A DNA stretch of 39,679 nt from a virus, in IMG/VR virus record IMGVR_UViG_3300003631_000006, positions 1 to 39,679 of that record; one strand, 5' to 3'. Positions 30,163 to 38,235 of the stretch are shown in pieces (the first letter of the stretch is position 1; each line of letters starts with the position of its first letter). The translations under genes were made by a program, and so were the position numbers. The notes beneath the pieces were generated by a model, which saw nothing but the letters and a program-made list of their open reading frames with translations, was not told the DNA's origin and did no database searches.

Positions 30163-31072
30163 AAATCAAGGATATGAAGGCAAAGCAACAGTAGACTCTA
30201 CTCTTGTAGACGCTTTCGATCCAGAAAGATTCATGGACATGGTGCAGGTAGCCGTAAGAGCTAACACAGTTGTCGAGGAGACAGCTATGACTGTCAACAG
30301 AGAACTTGTAGGCTCTCCGGGTTCAAGCATCAAAGTTCGTCAGATCGGTGCTACAACCGTCAACGATAAGACTGAAGGTTCTGCAACAGCAGAAACAGAT
30401 TTCGCACACGACGCAGTTGTAGTCGATACTGACCCATCCGCTACACAAGGATTTGTTAAGCAGTCTAACATTCCATTTACAGACGAGGCAATGGAGGATT
30501 CCAACCTCAACGAAATGGAAAGAGCTGCTCAGGAAGCAGGTAAGAGCCACGCTGAAGCCAGAGATCAGGAGCACTACGACCTGATTACAGGAGCTACACA
30601 GGGAGGCGCTGACCCGGCTGACGGAGAAGCATACAGCTTCGACGTATCATCCAGCGGAGTAGTATCTTATACAGACATTAAGGATGCTGCACAGTCTATG
30701 AGACAGGATAAGTACGACGTTGATTCTCTTATCATCAGTCATGATCATCACGGCGACCTGCTTGACGAAGACAAGTTCGTTCTTGTCAACGAGTCAGGTA
30801 CAAGCCAAGGACTGAGAGAGGGAATGGTTGGAACATTCAACGGCATGGATGTCTACGTGACAGCTATTGCCAACGGATCATCTCAGACTACTGACGATGT
30901 ACAGGCTGTCGTTATGGACAGTTCTCGTGCATACGCTGTAGCTGTTAAGCGTGATCCTACAATCGAAGAAGACCGTGATCCACAGGCAGGAAAGACCAGT
31001 CTTGTTATCTCACAGAGATTTGGTAACAAGCTAGTCGATGAGAATGCCATCGGGCTTCTAGTCAACGCTTAA
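30146..31072 (+). CDS. Major capsid protein, HK97 fold
   Basis: The 308-residue protein starts MSTKTKNQGYEGKAT after a strong ribosome site, the best in the window. The order fits the HK97 family: N-arm, early helices (DPERFMDMVQVAVRANTVVE), E-loop region (SSIKVRQIGATTVND ... DAVVVD), spine helix (NLNEMERAAQEAGKSHAEARDQ) and A-domain (IKDAAQSMRQDKYDVDSLI ... FNGMDVYVTAI, then VKRDPTIEEDRDPQAGKTSLVISQRFG). It is translated together with the protease-scaffold. Base use is more even here than in neighbours, as expected for a highly expressed gene. Confidence 0.85.
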   Translation: MSTKTKNQGYEGKATVDSTLVDAFDPERFMDMVQVAVRANTVVEETAMTVNRELVGSPGSSIKVRQIGATTVNDKTEGSATAETDFAHDAVVVDTDPSATQGFVKQSNIPFTDEAMEDSNLNEMERAAQEAGKSHAEARDQEHYDLITGATQGGADPADGEAYSFDVSSSGVVSYTDIKDAAQSMRQDKYDVDSLIISHDHHGDLLDEDKFVLVNESGTSQGLREGMVGTFNGMDVYVTAIANGSSQTTDDVQAVVMDSSRAYAVAVKRDPTIEEDRDPQAGKTSLVISQRFGNKLVDENAIGLLVNA

Positions 31073-31102
31073 ATGCGTTGGCGTCCTTTTTTCTTTCTTT
31101 TT
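31065..31102 (+). terminator. Terminator after the capsid gene
   Basis: AACGC-TTAAAT-GCGTT forms a small hairpin over the capsid stop codon, followed by CCTTTTTTCTTTCTTTTTAG. The next 120 bp are promoter sequence for 31224. Confidence 0.55.
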
Positions 31103-31223
31103 AGCGTAAGTAGCTGTATTTTCTTCAAACCGTTTTTTTGTATTCTCCGTAAATCTTGCCTAAGTTTTCTATACAATCATCAAACCCCTTAACTTTTAAA
31201 TAGCTTTTACCTTGTATATACGT

Positions 31224-31538
31224 ATGCCAGAAACTACTACTTTTGCCGACATAAAATTCACCGAAACAGTAGAAAACTACAGATTCGAAAAACAAGAATA
31301 CACATTCAACGAAGGCGATGTAATCAGCCTACCACACTTCCTAGCAAGCAAGTTCGTCAACCGCTGGAACCACGCCAAATACGACTCCGACCCATACGAG
31401 GTAACGGAGAGAGAATACGACGATGTAGCAGCAAGAACTAGAAATGAACCGAAAGACGCTGAGACTTGTGACGTTGAGAAGAGCGACGGCGAAGTCTGCG
31501 AACGAGAAAGACCGTGCCCATACCACGACGAAGAATAA
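31224..31538 (+). CDS. Small head/neck-region protein with Cys/His tail
   Basis: The protein is 104 residues from ATG 31224, 28 bp after CTTTTAAATAGC. The N-terminal part is strand-rich (FEKQEYTFNEGDVISLPHFL), a form seen in small head-completion proteins. The C-terminus has CDVEKSDGEVCERERPCPYH, a likely metal site. It lies between capsid and connector genes. Its role is not certain. Confidence 0.5.
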   Translation: MPETTTFADIKFTETVENYRFEKQEYTFNEGDVISLPHFLASKFVNRWNHAKYDSDPYEVTEREYDDVAARTRNEPKDAETCDVEKSDGEVCERERPCPYHDEE

Positions 31539-31553
31539 TTGAGGTGATCGGGC

Positions 31554-32375
31554 ATGGCTTATACAACCGCAGAAAAAGTTTTTAGAAGCATGGAGCGAAT
31601 CGAGCCAGCCAAAGAAACATTCACAGGTGTTTCAAACGGCGACACTCTCGATCTAGCCAACCTCTACCCTGTTAAAGGCACAGTAGTTGTAACTGTCGAC
31701 GGCAACGACCAGACTGAGGACACAGACTACACGGTTGACTACGACAATGCCGACATCGAGTATATTGGCAGTGATTCGGGCGAGGCAGTTGTCAAGTACA
31801 GTTTTGCTCCTTACAGCGATTCTACGGTGCAGAACAGTATTGATGCGGTTGAAAGTCGTATTGATGATTATACTAACTCTACTTACGACGGCTTGTCCAC
31901 GGTTACGGATGAGCTGTATGATTCTCCGGGTCAAGGTACACTGGTTTACCCGTTTGTCAAAAGACCTGTACGCAGTATTGACAGTGTAGAGGTTAATGAG
32001 CCGGAAAGCGGTAACAATCCGAACTATGTTGCTAAGACGGAAGGTTTGGGCGATGACTATGTAGACTACAAAGAACTGGGTCTGCGATGGGTTGACGGCG
32101 ATGCAGCACCAGTTAAAGGCATCGAAAAAGTTAAAGTTACTTACGATTATGGCTACAGCGGTGTACCGAGTGATTTGGCGAAGGCTGCTACCGAAATGGT
32201 TGTTGACGACTTAGTTCGTGGTACTGTTTCAGGTGCTATGGTTGATGGCCGTGACAACTTTGATCCGCAGACAATTGACGTAAATGTCAGCAGTTACCAG
32301 TCTGTTTTGGATCGTTACCGTGTTGAGCGGATGGAGAATATTGTTAATTTGGCTGAAGAAGGCAATATTAGTTAA
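31554..32375 (+). CDS. Head-tail connector/adaptor protein (gp6-like)
   Basis: The 273-residue protein has ribosome site GAGGTGA before the ATG. It begins YTTAEKVFRSMERIEPA, a helical start common to adaptors, has an inserted beta region (PVKGTVVVTVDGNDQTEDTD, TDYTVDYD), and ends VKVTYDYGYSGVPSDLAKAA ... a helix and long tail, the standard gp6-type finish. It would sit below the portal and bind the neck proteins. Codons shift toward G/T endings in the second half. Confidence 0.7.
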   Translation: MAYTTAEKVFRSMERIEPAKETFTGVSNGDTLDLANLYPVKGTVVVTVDGNDQTEDTDYTVDYDNADIEYIGSDSGEAVVKYSFAPYSDSTVQNSIDAVESRIDDYTNSTYDGLSTVTDELYDSPGQGTLVYPFVKRPVRSIDSVEVNEPESGNNPNYVAKTEGLGDDYVDYKELGLRWVDGDAAPVKGIEKVKVTYDYGYSGVPSDLAKAATEMVVDDLVRGTVSGAMVDGRDNFDPQTIDVNVSSYQSVLDRYRVERMENIVNLAEEGNIS

Positions 32376-32565
32376 AAATTGGAGGAAGGTTGTTTGCCGG
32401 GTTCGCCGCTTAACGACTACTTACCGACAGCGAATCCTTCTTATCAAACAAGTACGTGTTAAACCTTTCCTTTTTTATATAGGGTTTAACTGTTTTACTA
32501 CATAACGGTGAACACGGCTGCGGCCGTAAAAACCATTAGCACACCCTGCGGGGAGACAACCAAAG
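32376..32565 (+). promoter_or_regulatory. Late-type promoter and leader of the neck/tail genes
   Basis: TTTTTTATATAGGG (32471-32484) is about 85 bp before ATG 32566, so the mRNA should have a leader of about 55 nt, unusual here. A GTG at 32508 lies at the expected transcript start and opens a frame that overlaps the main gene, a possible leader peptide. GGGGAG upstream of the ATG is a weak ribosome site. The first 80 bp of the gap hold a short TTG frame with no clear support. Confidence 0.5.
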
Positions 32566-33075
32566 ATGGCAACTTACACAGAGATAAAAGGAGACAACCA
32601 GACCTCAGCACTCCAAAGCAATATTACAGCCTTGTTTGAAACCATCGACGACCCGCGCGGCAGAACAAACACCGCAAGCTACATTTACCAGTCCGACCCG
32701 CGTTCTAAAAGCGCCGACTTCGGCAGCTACCCAATCATCTATATAGAAGACTACAACATAGAGAACCAGTCCACTAACGCCGGCGGCAATCTTTTCACTA
32801 AAGTACTGAACTTCGAGTTTCACGTCATCATCAACGACGATTCCGCACAGCAAAAACAGTGGGGAGACCAGCTAGCTGACACACTAATGTATAAATTTGA
32901 TTTCGAACAACGTGATGAGCTAGCAGCAGTAGGTATCGGACAGCCAAGCATAGAAAGATCGAACCGTGTGACTGGAATCGACAGGAAAGACCAGCCAGTA
33001 ATCAGGAGAGAGTTCGAAATACAGGCTCCTACAATGATTGACATGGAACGGGTCAACGGTGATCCATATGCCTAA
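32566..33075 (+). CDS. Tail terminator/neck protein
   Basis: This 169-residue protein shows helix, then strands (YPIIYIEDYNIENQ, FEFHVIINDDSAQQ), then helix (GDQLADTLMYKFDFEQ) and final strands, a pattern of gpU/gp17-type tail terminators that cap the tail tube. Its position between connector and HK97 gp10-like gene fits. It overlaps the next gene by 8 bp. Confidence 0.6.
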   Translation: MATYTEIKGDNQTSALQSNITALFETIDDPRGRTNTASYIYQSDPRSKSADFGSYPIIYIEDYNIENQSTNAGGNLFTKVLNFEFHVIINDDSAQQKQWGDQLADTLMYKFDFEQRDELAAVGIGQPSIERSNRVTGIDRKDQPVIRREFEIQAPTMIDMERVNGDPYA

Positions 33076-33556
33076 AGCAACAATCAATATACGGCATAAT
33101 CTTGAAGACGGTATGAAGCTCGCACACGATCTGCAAGGCGAACTACCGAAAAGTGCTTCGGACGCTGCAAGAGTAATCGCATCCAGCTACATCAAAGATG
33201 CACGAATGGTTATGCAGCGACAAGGCAACGTAGGTACAGGTAAAGGACAACGAAGTCTACAAGCTAGACGTACAGGTAAAACCGAGTACAGCGTGTTCGG
33301 CGCTAGCTACCTTTACGAACTGCATACAGGTACCGGCCCGCACTGGCCAGACATCTCAAACCCTCGTTTCATTGCATGGGCTAGAATGCACGGTTTCGAC
33401 CGTTACCAGTTAGCACGTGTTATCGCCCGCAAAGGTACGCAGGCGCACCCGTGGATGATGGATGCATACAACAAAACCTTTAAGACAAGTAAAGACAGGG
33501 CAAAAGTCAAGATCGACAACGCTGTCAGGAAGGCTTCTGCCCGTGTAAAAGGATGA
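33068..33556 (+). CDS. HK97 gp10-like neck/tail-completion protein
   Basis: The protein is 162 residues from ATG 33068, which overlaps the stop of the previous gene; the in-frame start at 33038 would overlap by 38 bases. It is basic and helical at first (DLQGELPKSASDAARVIASS), with the family-like middle (YLYELHTGTGPHWPDI, a G-T-G-P turn) and PWMMDAYNKTFKTSKDRAK near the end. It joins head and tail. Confidence 0.7.
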   Translation: MPKATINIRHNLEDGMKLAHDLQGELPKSASDAARVIASSYIKDARMVMQRQGNVGTGKGQRSLQARRTGKTEYSVFGASYLYELHTGTGPHWPDISNPRFIAWARMHGFDRYQLARVIARKGTQAHPWMMDAYNKTFKTSKDRAKVKIDNAVRKASARVKG

Positions 33557-33780
33557 ATACTATGACACTTTACCGTGTTAGAAACCTTCACAGTATTCCA
33601 AGAGGGTTTACAAACAGCCAAGGCCAACGCATAAGTTTTGCGTCTGGCGAAGAAAAAGAGCTGAGAAGTAAACCTCCTCGAAGCGAAGAATTGTGGAGTG
33701 TAGAAATAATTGAACAGACAAACGACGACATCGAAACCAAAAAACCTGAAGAAGAAAATGACGATAATGGAGGTGACTAA
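33553..33780 (+). CDS. Small tail-region protein
   Basis: This 75-residue protein is coupled by ATGA to the gene before it. Strand content (LYRVRNLHSIPRGF, GQRISFASGEEKELR) resembles small head-tail joining proteins, with a disordered acidic tail (KKPEEENDDNGGD). The tail holds the ribosome site (GGAGGTG) of the tail tube gene. Confidence 0.5.
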   Translation: MNTMTLYRVRNLHSIPRGFTNSQGQRISFASGEEKELRSKPPRSEELWSVEIIEQTNDDIETKKPEEENDDNGGD

Positions 33781-33786
33781 TTACAA

Positions 33787-34434
33787 ATGACAAGCCCAAG
33801 CGTACTTCAAGACGCATCATGGCAGGACAGAGTGTTTGTCGGCATCAAAAAGAAAGGCGGCTCATCCGTTAAGTATTTCGCCGGTCTAACACAGGAAGTT
33901 GGTCTGCCAGAGCACAACAAGGATTTCGAAGGCACACCTGTTGCTAACGGTGGAAGAGTCCGTGAGAACAGCGCCGAAGAAGATCTTGAAATCTCTCTGA
34001 CACTTTACCCTATCGGCGTTCTTACCGGCGACGGTACTACACGGCCAGAAGGTATGACAGAGTGGTTCCTTACAAGCGACGATCTTTCCAGTGAAGGAGA
34101 AGGAGCTAGGTATGAGCCTAGACTTGAAAGATATGATTTCGCCGTAGCACTGCTTTGGACAAACGTGACAGACAGTGAGAACTCTACGTCACCTGTTGAA
34201 GCAGATTCCGCTATCGATACAAGCACTGATGGAGGGACTAAGGCTGCATTAAGAAGAGTGTATAAGAACGCTCAGATCACTGTAGACAGCCTTGGTTTTG
34301 ACGACATGGTGCATACTGCGGAGATTACGTTGAAGTTAAGTCCTTACGATGAGACAGGTAGTGCGAACTACTTTGTTGAGTCTACGCAGGATTCTTCGAC
34401 AGATACTCTGCCAGCAGTTCTTGACAGCTATTAG
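33787..34434 (+). CDS. Major tail (tube) protein
   Basis: This 215-residue protein is placed between tail completion and chaperone genes, as in siphoviruses. Its beta-rich content (VFVGIKKKGGSSVKYF, LEISLTLYPIGV, AVALLWTNV, AEITLKLSPYDE) fits the tube fold. It has a strong ribosome site (GGAGGTG) 11 nt upstream. It is followed by a hairpin terminator, as expected for an abundantly made protein. Confidence 0.7.
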   Translation: MTSPSVLQDASWQDRVFVGIKKKGGSSVKYFAGLTQEVGLPEHNKDFEGTPVANGGRVRENSAEEDLEISLTLYPIGVLTGDGTTRPEGMTEWFLTSDDLSSEGEGARYEPRLERYDFAVALLWTNVTDSENSTSPVEADSAIDTSTDGGTKAALRRVYKNAQITVDSLGFDDMVHTAEITLKLSPYDETGSANYFVESTQDSSTDTLPAVLDSY

Positions 34435-34442
34435 AAAAAATT

Positions 34443-34478
34443 AGGGAGGTTATTCTTTCCTCCCTACTAAATTTTTTT
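34443..34478 (+). terminator. Hairpin terminator after the tail tube gene
   Basis: AGGGAGG (34443-34449) pairs with CCTCCCT (34459-34465) around a 9-nt loop, followed by ATTTTTTTCC. Confidence 0.75.
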
Positions 34479-34490
34479 CCGAGTTAACTT

Positions 34491-34521
34491 TTAAGTATGC
34501 TTTGGTTTTTTATATAGGGTT
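34491..34521 (+). promoter_or_regulatory. Late-type promoter, identical to that of the portal gene
   Basis: The 31 bp are identical to 26761-26791 (TTAAGTATGC through TATATAGGGTT). The box is about 28 bp before ATG 34539. Confidence 0.8.
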
Positions 34522-34538
34522 AAACTGTTGTTACTATT

Positions 34539-34883
34539 ATGTCGGAACAGACAGAACGGAACGAAGAACAACTAGAACAGATAAAAGATAAAACAGGTAA
34601 AAAATACGAACACAGCAGCTTACACATTAACAGGGTGCCAGACCACGCTGTTGAAGATTTGAAGTCTTTAGCAGCCGATAAATTTTGCAACGACTACGGT
34701 ATGGCTCTAACCTTCTTACTCGAACTATACAACCTTAAAAACGAGTTTGACACACAGCTAAAAGCAACTACAGACAAGGTAATCGGGTTAGAAGAAGAGA
34801 TGCAGGCGCTTAAACAAGAACTGCAAAAACCGGCACAGGAAAAAGATAACGGGGACAGCACCAAAGTCTCCACAATAGGTTGA
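34539..34883 (+). CDS. Ribbon-helix-helix-like protein with coiled coil, in the tail cluster
   Basis: This 114-residue protein has SSLHINRVPDHAVEDLKSLA then DYGMALTFLLELYNLK, resembling a ribbon-helix-helix unit (strand, helix, turn, helix). A coiled coil follows (LKATTDKVIGLEEEMQALKQ). A DNA-binding regulator within the tail genes would be unusual. A tail assembly factor is the alternative. The gene has its own late-type promoter and probably leads the chaperone and tape-measure operon. Confidence 0.5.
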   Translation: MSEQTERNEEQLEQIKDKTGKKYEHSSLHINRVPDHAVEDLKSLAADKFCNDYGMALTFLLELYNLKNEFDTQLKATTDKVIGLEEEMQALKQELQKPAQEKDNGDSTKVSTIG

Positions 34884-34890
34884 TACTACT

Positions 34891-35208
34891 ATGACAGACA
34901 ATAAACTTGAACAGATCACAGCAGACGGTACAACAATCGAAATCGACGACGTAGAATTTGACGTAAAACCATTGACAATGAACGAATTCCTTAAAGCCCA
35001 GATTATCGGGCAGAACAAGGATCAAGGGAAAGCACTGCTTCACATGCTTTACCAGAGCCTAGACGAAGAAGACATCAGCAAAGACGACCTTCGAAATGCA
35101 CCTGCAAAACTTATCGGGCCTCTGCAGGAAGCAGTGGAGGATGTCAACGATTTCGGGGATTTTTTCGACGAAGACGAAAAACAGGAAGCACTCAACAAGC
35201 TGCAATAA
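34891..35208 (+). CDS. Tail assembly chaperone, short form (gpG-like)
   Basis: This acidic 105-residue protein has an N-terminal strand pair (GTTIEIDDVEFDVKPLTMNE) and helices, the usual form of gpG-type chaperones, and lies directly before the tape measure gene. A -1 frameshift near its end gives a longer product (next entry). It would coat the tape measure before tube assembly. Confidence 0.75.
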   Translation: MTDNKLEQITADGTTIEIDDVEFDVKPLTMNEFLKAQIIGQNKDQGKALLHMLYQSLDEEDISKDDLRNAPAKLIGPLQEAVEDVNDFGDFFDEDEKQEALNKLQ

Positions 35209-35432
35209 GCGAGATCAGGCAGCGAACCGAAGGACAGCCCGGCGGGAAAAACGCCCGCGGCGGGTTTGAAAAAGCATTGTACCAGCTTGTACGGCACTGC
35301 GGTTACACATGGCAGGAAGTCATGGAAGAAAAAGTTCCGCGGACACTATACAGCCTAGAACAGCTTAAAGAAGAGGCAGAAGAAAAACGTGAACGAAACA
35401 AGAAAGCAAAGAAACAAGCCAAGAAGGCATAG
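35177..35432 (+). CDS. Tail chaperone extension made by -1 frameshift (gpGT-like)
   Basis: The -1 frame is open from the A5 run at 35177-35181 (frame-0 GAA AAA CAG) to TAG 35430-35432. It reads SEIRQRTEGQPGG, GGFEKALYQLVRHCGYTW, EKVPRTLYSLEQLKEEAE and a lysine-rich end. It lacks a usual start with a ribosome site, so it is made as a fusion of about 180 residues, 34891-35432. This matches the conserved programmed shift in siphovirus tail chaperones. A slip of AAA by one A is the likely site, although it is not a perfect X-XXY-YYZ heptamer. Confidence 0.7.
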
Positions 35433-35450
35433 CAAGGAGGACAATTAGAT

Positions 35451-37205
35451 ATGGCGGCAGGAGGAATGGGTTCAAGCAACAAACTATTTCTTACAGTAGA
35501 CCTAGATATACTAGGAGATGAAAAACTAGGGCAACTGTCTAAAATGCTTAACGGCGTAGGAGTATCATCTCGGAACGCCGAGCAAGGCATGACCTCTATG
35601 CAGACATCTACGGATGCCGCCGCAGACTCGTCCAAGGAGGCGACAGGACAGTTCGGGAAGATGTTCGGTATAGGCATGAACCTGATGTTCCTCGGTATGG
35701 CCTTACAGCAAGTGTTCGGCAAGCTCGCCGGGTCGATGATGAAGACCACAGGAGCTTCCGCAGCATTCGGTGCCGCAGCCAAATCCACTCTGCTGCCATT
35801 CTTCATAGCTATAACACCGTTACTTATTAAAATAGCAATGCTGTTCACAAAACTACCTAAACCGGTTAAAATGGCGTTAGGTGCTTTCGTAGCACTAATG
35901 GCTGTACTCGGCACATTCTTGTTCTTCGGCGCACAGATAGCGTTGCTAGCGATAAGCCTGCAAGTCTCGCTGCTAGCATTAGCCAGCGCCATACTCACCG
36001 GTGTCGCAGCACTACTAGCAATAATGGTTGTGGCGGCATCCGTGGTCTACGTATTCCAAAGATTCGGTAAAGTAGCAGGGGCGGCAGCTGGTATTATCGG
36101 CGGAGCATTGCTGGTGGCGTTCCTTGAAATGATCGGAGCTACAAACTTGTTAGCACTAGGCTTCTATAATTTGACAGGTTCAACGACAACCCTTACGATC
36201 TCGATGTACGGACTCAACATGTCTATGACAAGCCTTGCTCTTATGGCAGGGACATTGGCACTATCTATATTACTGCTTAACCGTGTCTTCAAAAAGTTCG
36301 GGCCGATAGTCGGTGCACTAGCTACGATTATAGGTGCGGGGCTTCTATCAGCTCTCAGCCCTGTAGCAGCTATCGGATTAGCAATCTTCGGAGCGTTCAA
36401 GGCAGTAAACAAAGTGTTTAAAAAGTTTGGCAACATTGCAGGTGTAGTAGCTACAGGTGTTGTAGGCGCCATAGCTGTTCTTGCCGCACCTATTATAGGG
36501 CTTCCGGCAGCAATACTGATAGCGCTAGCAGCTGTAATAGCAATGTTCTGGAACTTGAAAGACGAGATATGGAGTGCGTTAAAAGCTGTTGGTAGAACTC
36601 TTGGCGGCTGGGCTACAGGAGCTATAGATGCTATACAAGGATTTGTAAAAGGTGCGAAGAACACTTTAACCAACCTACCGCAGATAATAAAATCAGCTGT
36701 AGACACAGGTGTGGAAAAACTAAAGACCTTGCTTGATTTCTTCATCAATCTACCGGTTAAAATAGCAGGCCAGCTATCGAACATAAACTCGGCAATGATC
36801 GAAATAGGAAAAGAAATGGTGAACGGGGTGGTCGACGGCATAAAATCTATCGCCGGCAACATCAAAGATGCTTTCTTCAATGCACTACCTCCCGGACTAA
36901 AACAAGCAGTTAAAGGAGTAAGCAAATTTTCATCGGGACTACTCAATAATATTCAAGGAGTTTTAACACCGAACGACTTCATACTGACTAGCGACGGCAA
37001 AATGATCCAACCGCATGCAGACGACACACTCATTGGAACCAAAAACCCTGAAAACCTTGGCGGCGGAGGCGGAGGCGGCAACGTAACGGTCAACATCAAC
37101 GACCCAGTAATGAAAGAAGACGTAGATGTCAAACGTGTAGTCGACGAAGTAGAAGAACGTGTCGACCGAAACACCCGTGGCCGAAGCAACCGTTCAGGGA
37201 TGTGA
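35451..37205 (+). CDS. Tape measure protein
   Basis: This 584-residue protein starts after a strong ribosome site (AAGGAGG). It has a helical N-terminus (DLDILGDEKLGQLSKMLNG), many hydrophobic helices between about residues 75 and 370 (LGAFVALMAVLGTFLFFGAQ, VAALLAIMVVAASVVYVFQ), the FKKFG phrase three times, and a glycine hinge (GGGGGGGNVTVNIND) before the C-terminal helix. It should set the tail length; at roughly 0.15 nm per residue that gives about 90 nm. It follows the chaperone, as in other siphoviruses. Confidence 0.85.
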   Translation: MAAGGMGSSNKLFLTVDLDILGDEKLGQLSKMLNGVGVSSRNAEQGMTSMQTSTDAAADSSKEATGQFGKMFGIGMNLMFLGMALQQVFGKLAGSMMKTTGASAAFGAAAKSTLLPFFIAITPLLIKIAMLFTKLPKPVKMALGAFVALMAVLGTFLFFGAQIALLAISLQVSLLALASAILTGVAALLAIMVVAASVVYVFQRFGKVAGAAAGIIGGALLVAFLEMIGATNLLALGFYNLTGSTTTLTISMYGLNMSMTSLALMAGTLALSILLLNRVFKKFGPIVGALATIIGAGLLSALSPVAAIGLAIFGAFKAVNKVFKKFGNIAGVVATGVVGAIAVLAAPIIGLPAAILIALAAVIAMFWNLKDEIWSALKAVGRTLGGWATGAIDAIQGFVKGAKNTLTNLPQIIKSAVDTGVEKLKTLLDFFINLPVKIAGQLSNINSAMIEIGKEMVNGVVDGIKSIAGNIKDAFFNALPPGLKQAVKGVSKFSSGLLNNIQGVLTPNDFILTSDGKMIQPHADDTLIGTKNPENLGGGGGGGNVTVNINDPVMKEDVDVKRVVDEVEERVDRNTRGRSNRSGM

Positions 37206-37209
37206 TACT

Positions 37210-37698
37210 ATGGCAAACACTTTATCTAAAACAGTTACGATAACCGACGGCAGCACAGTACTAGATATTCCTTGTACACGCCAAAAACATACGACAGCAA
37301 ACAATGTTACAAGCTTTTCACGGCCTATCAACGATCCGCCTAACAGTAACGGCGATTTCTACAAGCGTAGAGCGTTGAACATGAACCGTATAGAGCACAC
37401 TGTCCAGATACAGGCAACAGTCAGCGATGACTATGTAGAAGCCACCCACGACGGCTCCGGCAGCAAACCTGACTACAGTGATAAGGAAGAGTGGCTTGAA
37501 AAGTTGTGGGAGTTGTATGTCTCCGGCAGCATCCTAACTTATAAAGCTGAGAACGGGAAGACAGGTGACATAAACTCGGACGTATCTGTTGTTTCCGGTT
37601 ACATGCACAACATGGACTGGACTGAGAACTATAAGAAAGAAGGCAGCGTCTACGAAGTAACGTTGAAGATTATTCAGGAAGTACCTATGAACAGCTGA
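37210..37698 (+). CDS. Distal tail-type protein
   Basis: The protein is 162 residues from ATG 37210, four bases after the tape measure stop; the longer in-frame start at 37159 is inside that gene. It is beta-rich (SKTVTITDGSTVLDIP, IEHTVQIQATVSDDYVEA, YEVTLKIIQEV) with a helix DKEEWLEKLWELYVSG. The position right after the tape measure suggests a distal tail or tip ring protein. Confidence 0.6.
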   Translation: MANTLSKTVTITDGSTVLDIPCTRQKHTTANNVTSFSRPINDPPNSNGDFYKRRALNMNRIEHTVQIQATVSDDYVEATHDGSGSKPDYSDKEEWLEKLWELYVSGSILTYKAENGKTGDINSDVSVVSGYMHNMDWTENYKKEGSVYEVTLKIIQEVPMNS

Positions 37699-37705
37699 CC
37701 CTATT

Positions 37706-37722
37706 CTTTTTATATAGGGTTC
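37706..37722 (+). promoter_or_regulatory. Late-type promoter
   Basis: CTTTTTATATAGGGTTC, about 25 bp before ATG 37738. It is the fifth member of the TATATAGGGTT family. Confidence 0.7.
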
Positions 37723-37737
37723 GGCTTTTTTAACTGT

Positions 37738-38208
37738 ATGGGATTCCAACTTGTAGACCTAGGAGAAGAAGCATATCAATACCTTCTACAGCAAAGCTCA
37801 AACACTGTAAAAGTAACACTTTACGCTGACACGCAAGGCCCGAACGGCGGATCGATTACGGGCGCAGTAGATGTAGCTGACGGAGACGATATTGCAGCTG
37901 TTACAAGCGAGCCAAGCGGTTCAGCATACGCCAGACAAACCGTTACAAACACAAACATTACTATTCAAGACGATGGCTCTAGCAACGCACAGATAGATAT
38001 TCCTGACGTAACTTTCGATGTTTCGGATTCAAGTCAGGAGGTTAATGCGTATGCGGTTACAATCGAATTCCCTGCTTCCGTGTTTGCCAGCGATGGCGGA
38101 ACACCGACAGAACACTTGTTCTTTACAGGGCAGATGGATTCGAACTATGATTTAAGCCAGTTTAACTCGACTGTAGACTTTGCTGACGGAAGACTGACTC
38201 TTAACTAG
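37738..38208 (+). CDS. Tail tip-region structural protein
   Basis: This 156-residue protein has a leaderless ATG. It is beta-rich with many Asp, Ser and Thr (NTVKVTLYADTQGPNGG, VTNTNITIQDDGSSNAQ, YAVTIEFPASVFASDGG). It lies between the distal tail protein and the adhesin-hub gene, so it is likely part of the tail tip. No family is recognised. Confidence 0.55.
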   Translation: MGFQLVDLGEEAYQYLLQQSSNTVKVTLYADTQGPNGGSITGAVDVADGDDIAAVTSEPSGSAYARQTVTNTNITIQDDGSSNAQIDIPDVTFDVSDSSQEVNAYAVTIEFPASVFASDGGTPTEHLFFTGQMDSNYDLSQFNSTVDFADGRLTLN

Positions 38209-38235
38209 GTTGTCGATCGATTAGGTGAATAGAAA

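Noticed and set aside
35303-36946. Long reverse frames (231 and 260 codons) opposite the tape measure gene
   Set aside because: Shadows of a long hydrophobic forward gene; no reverse promoter or ribosome site.
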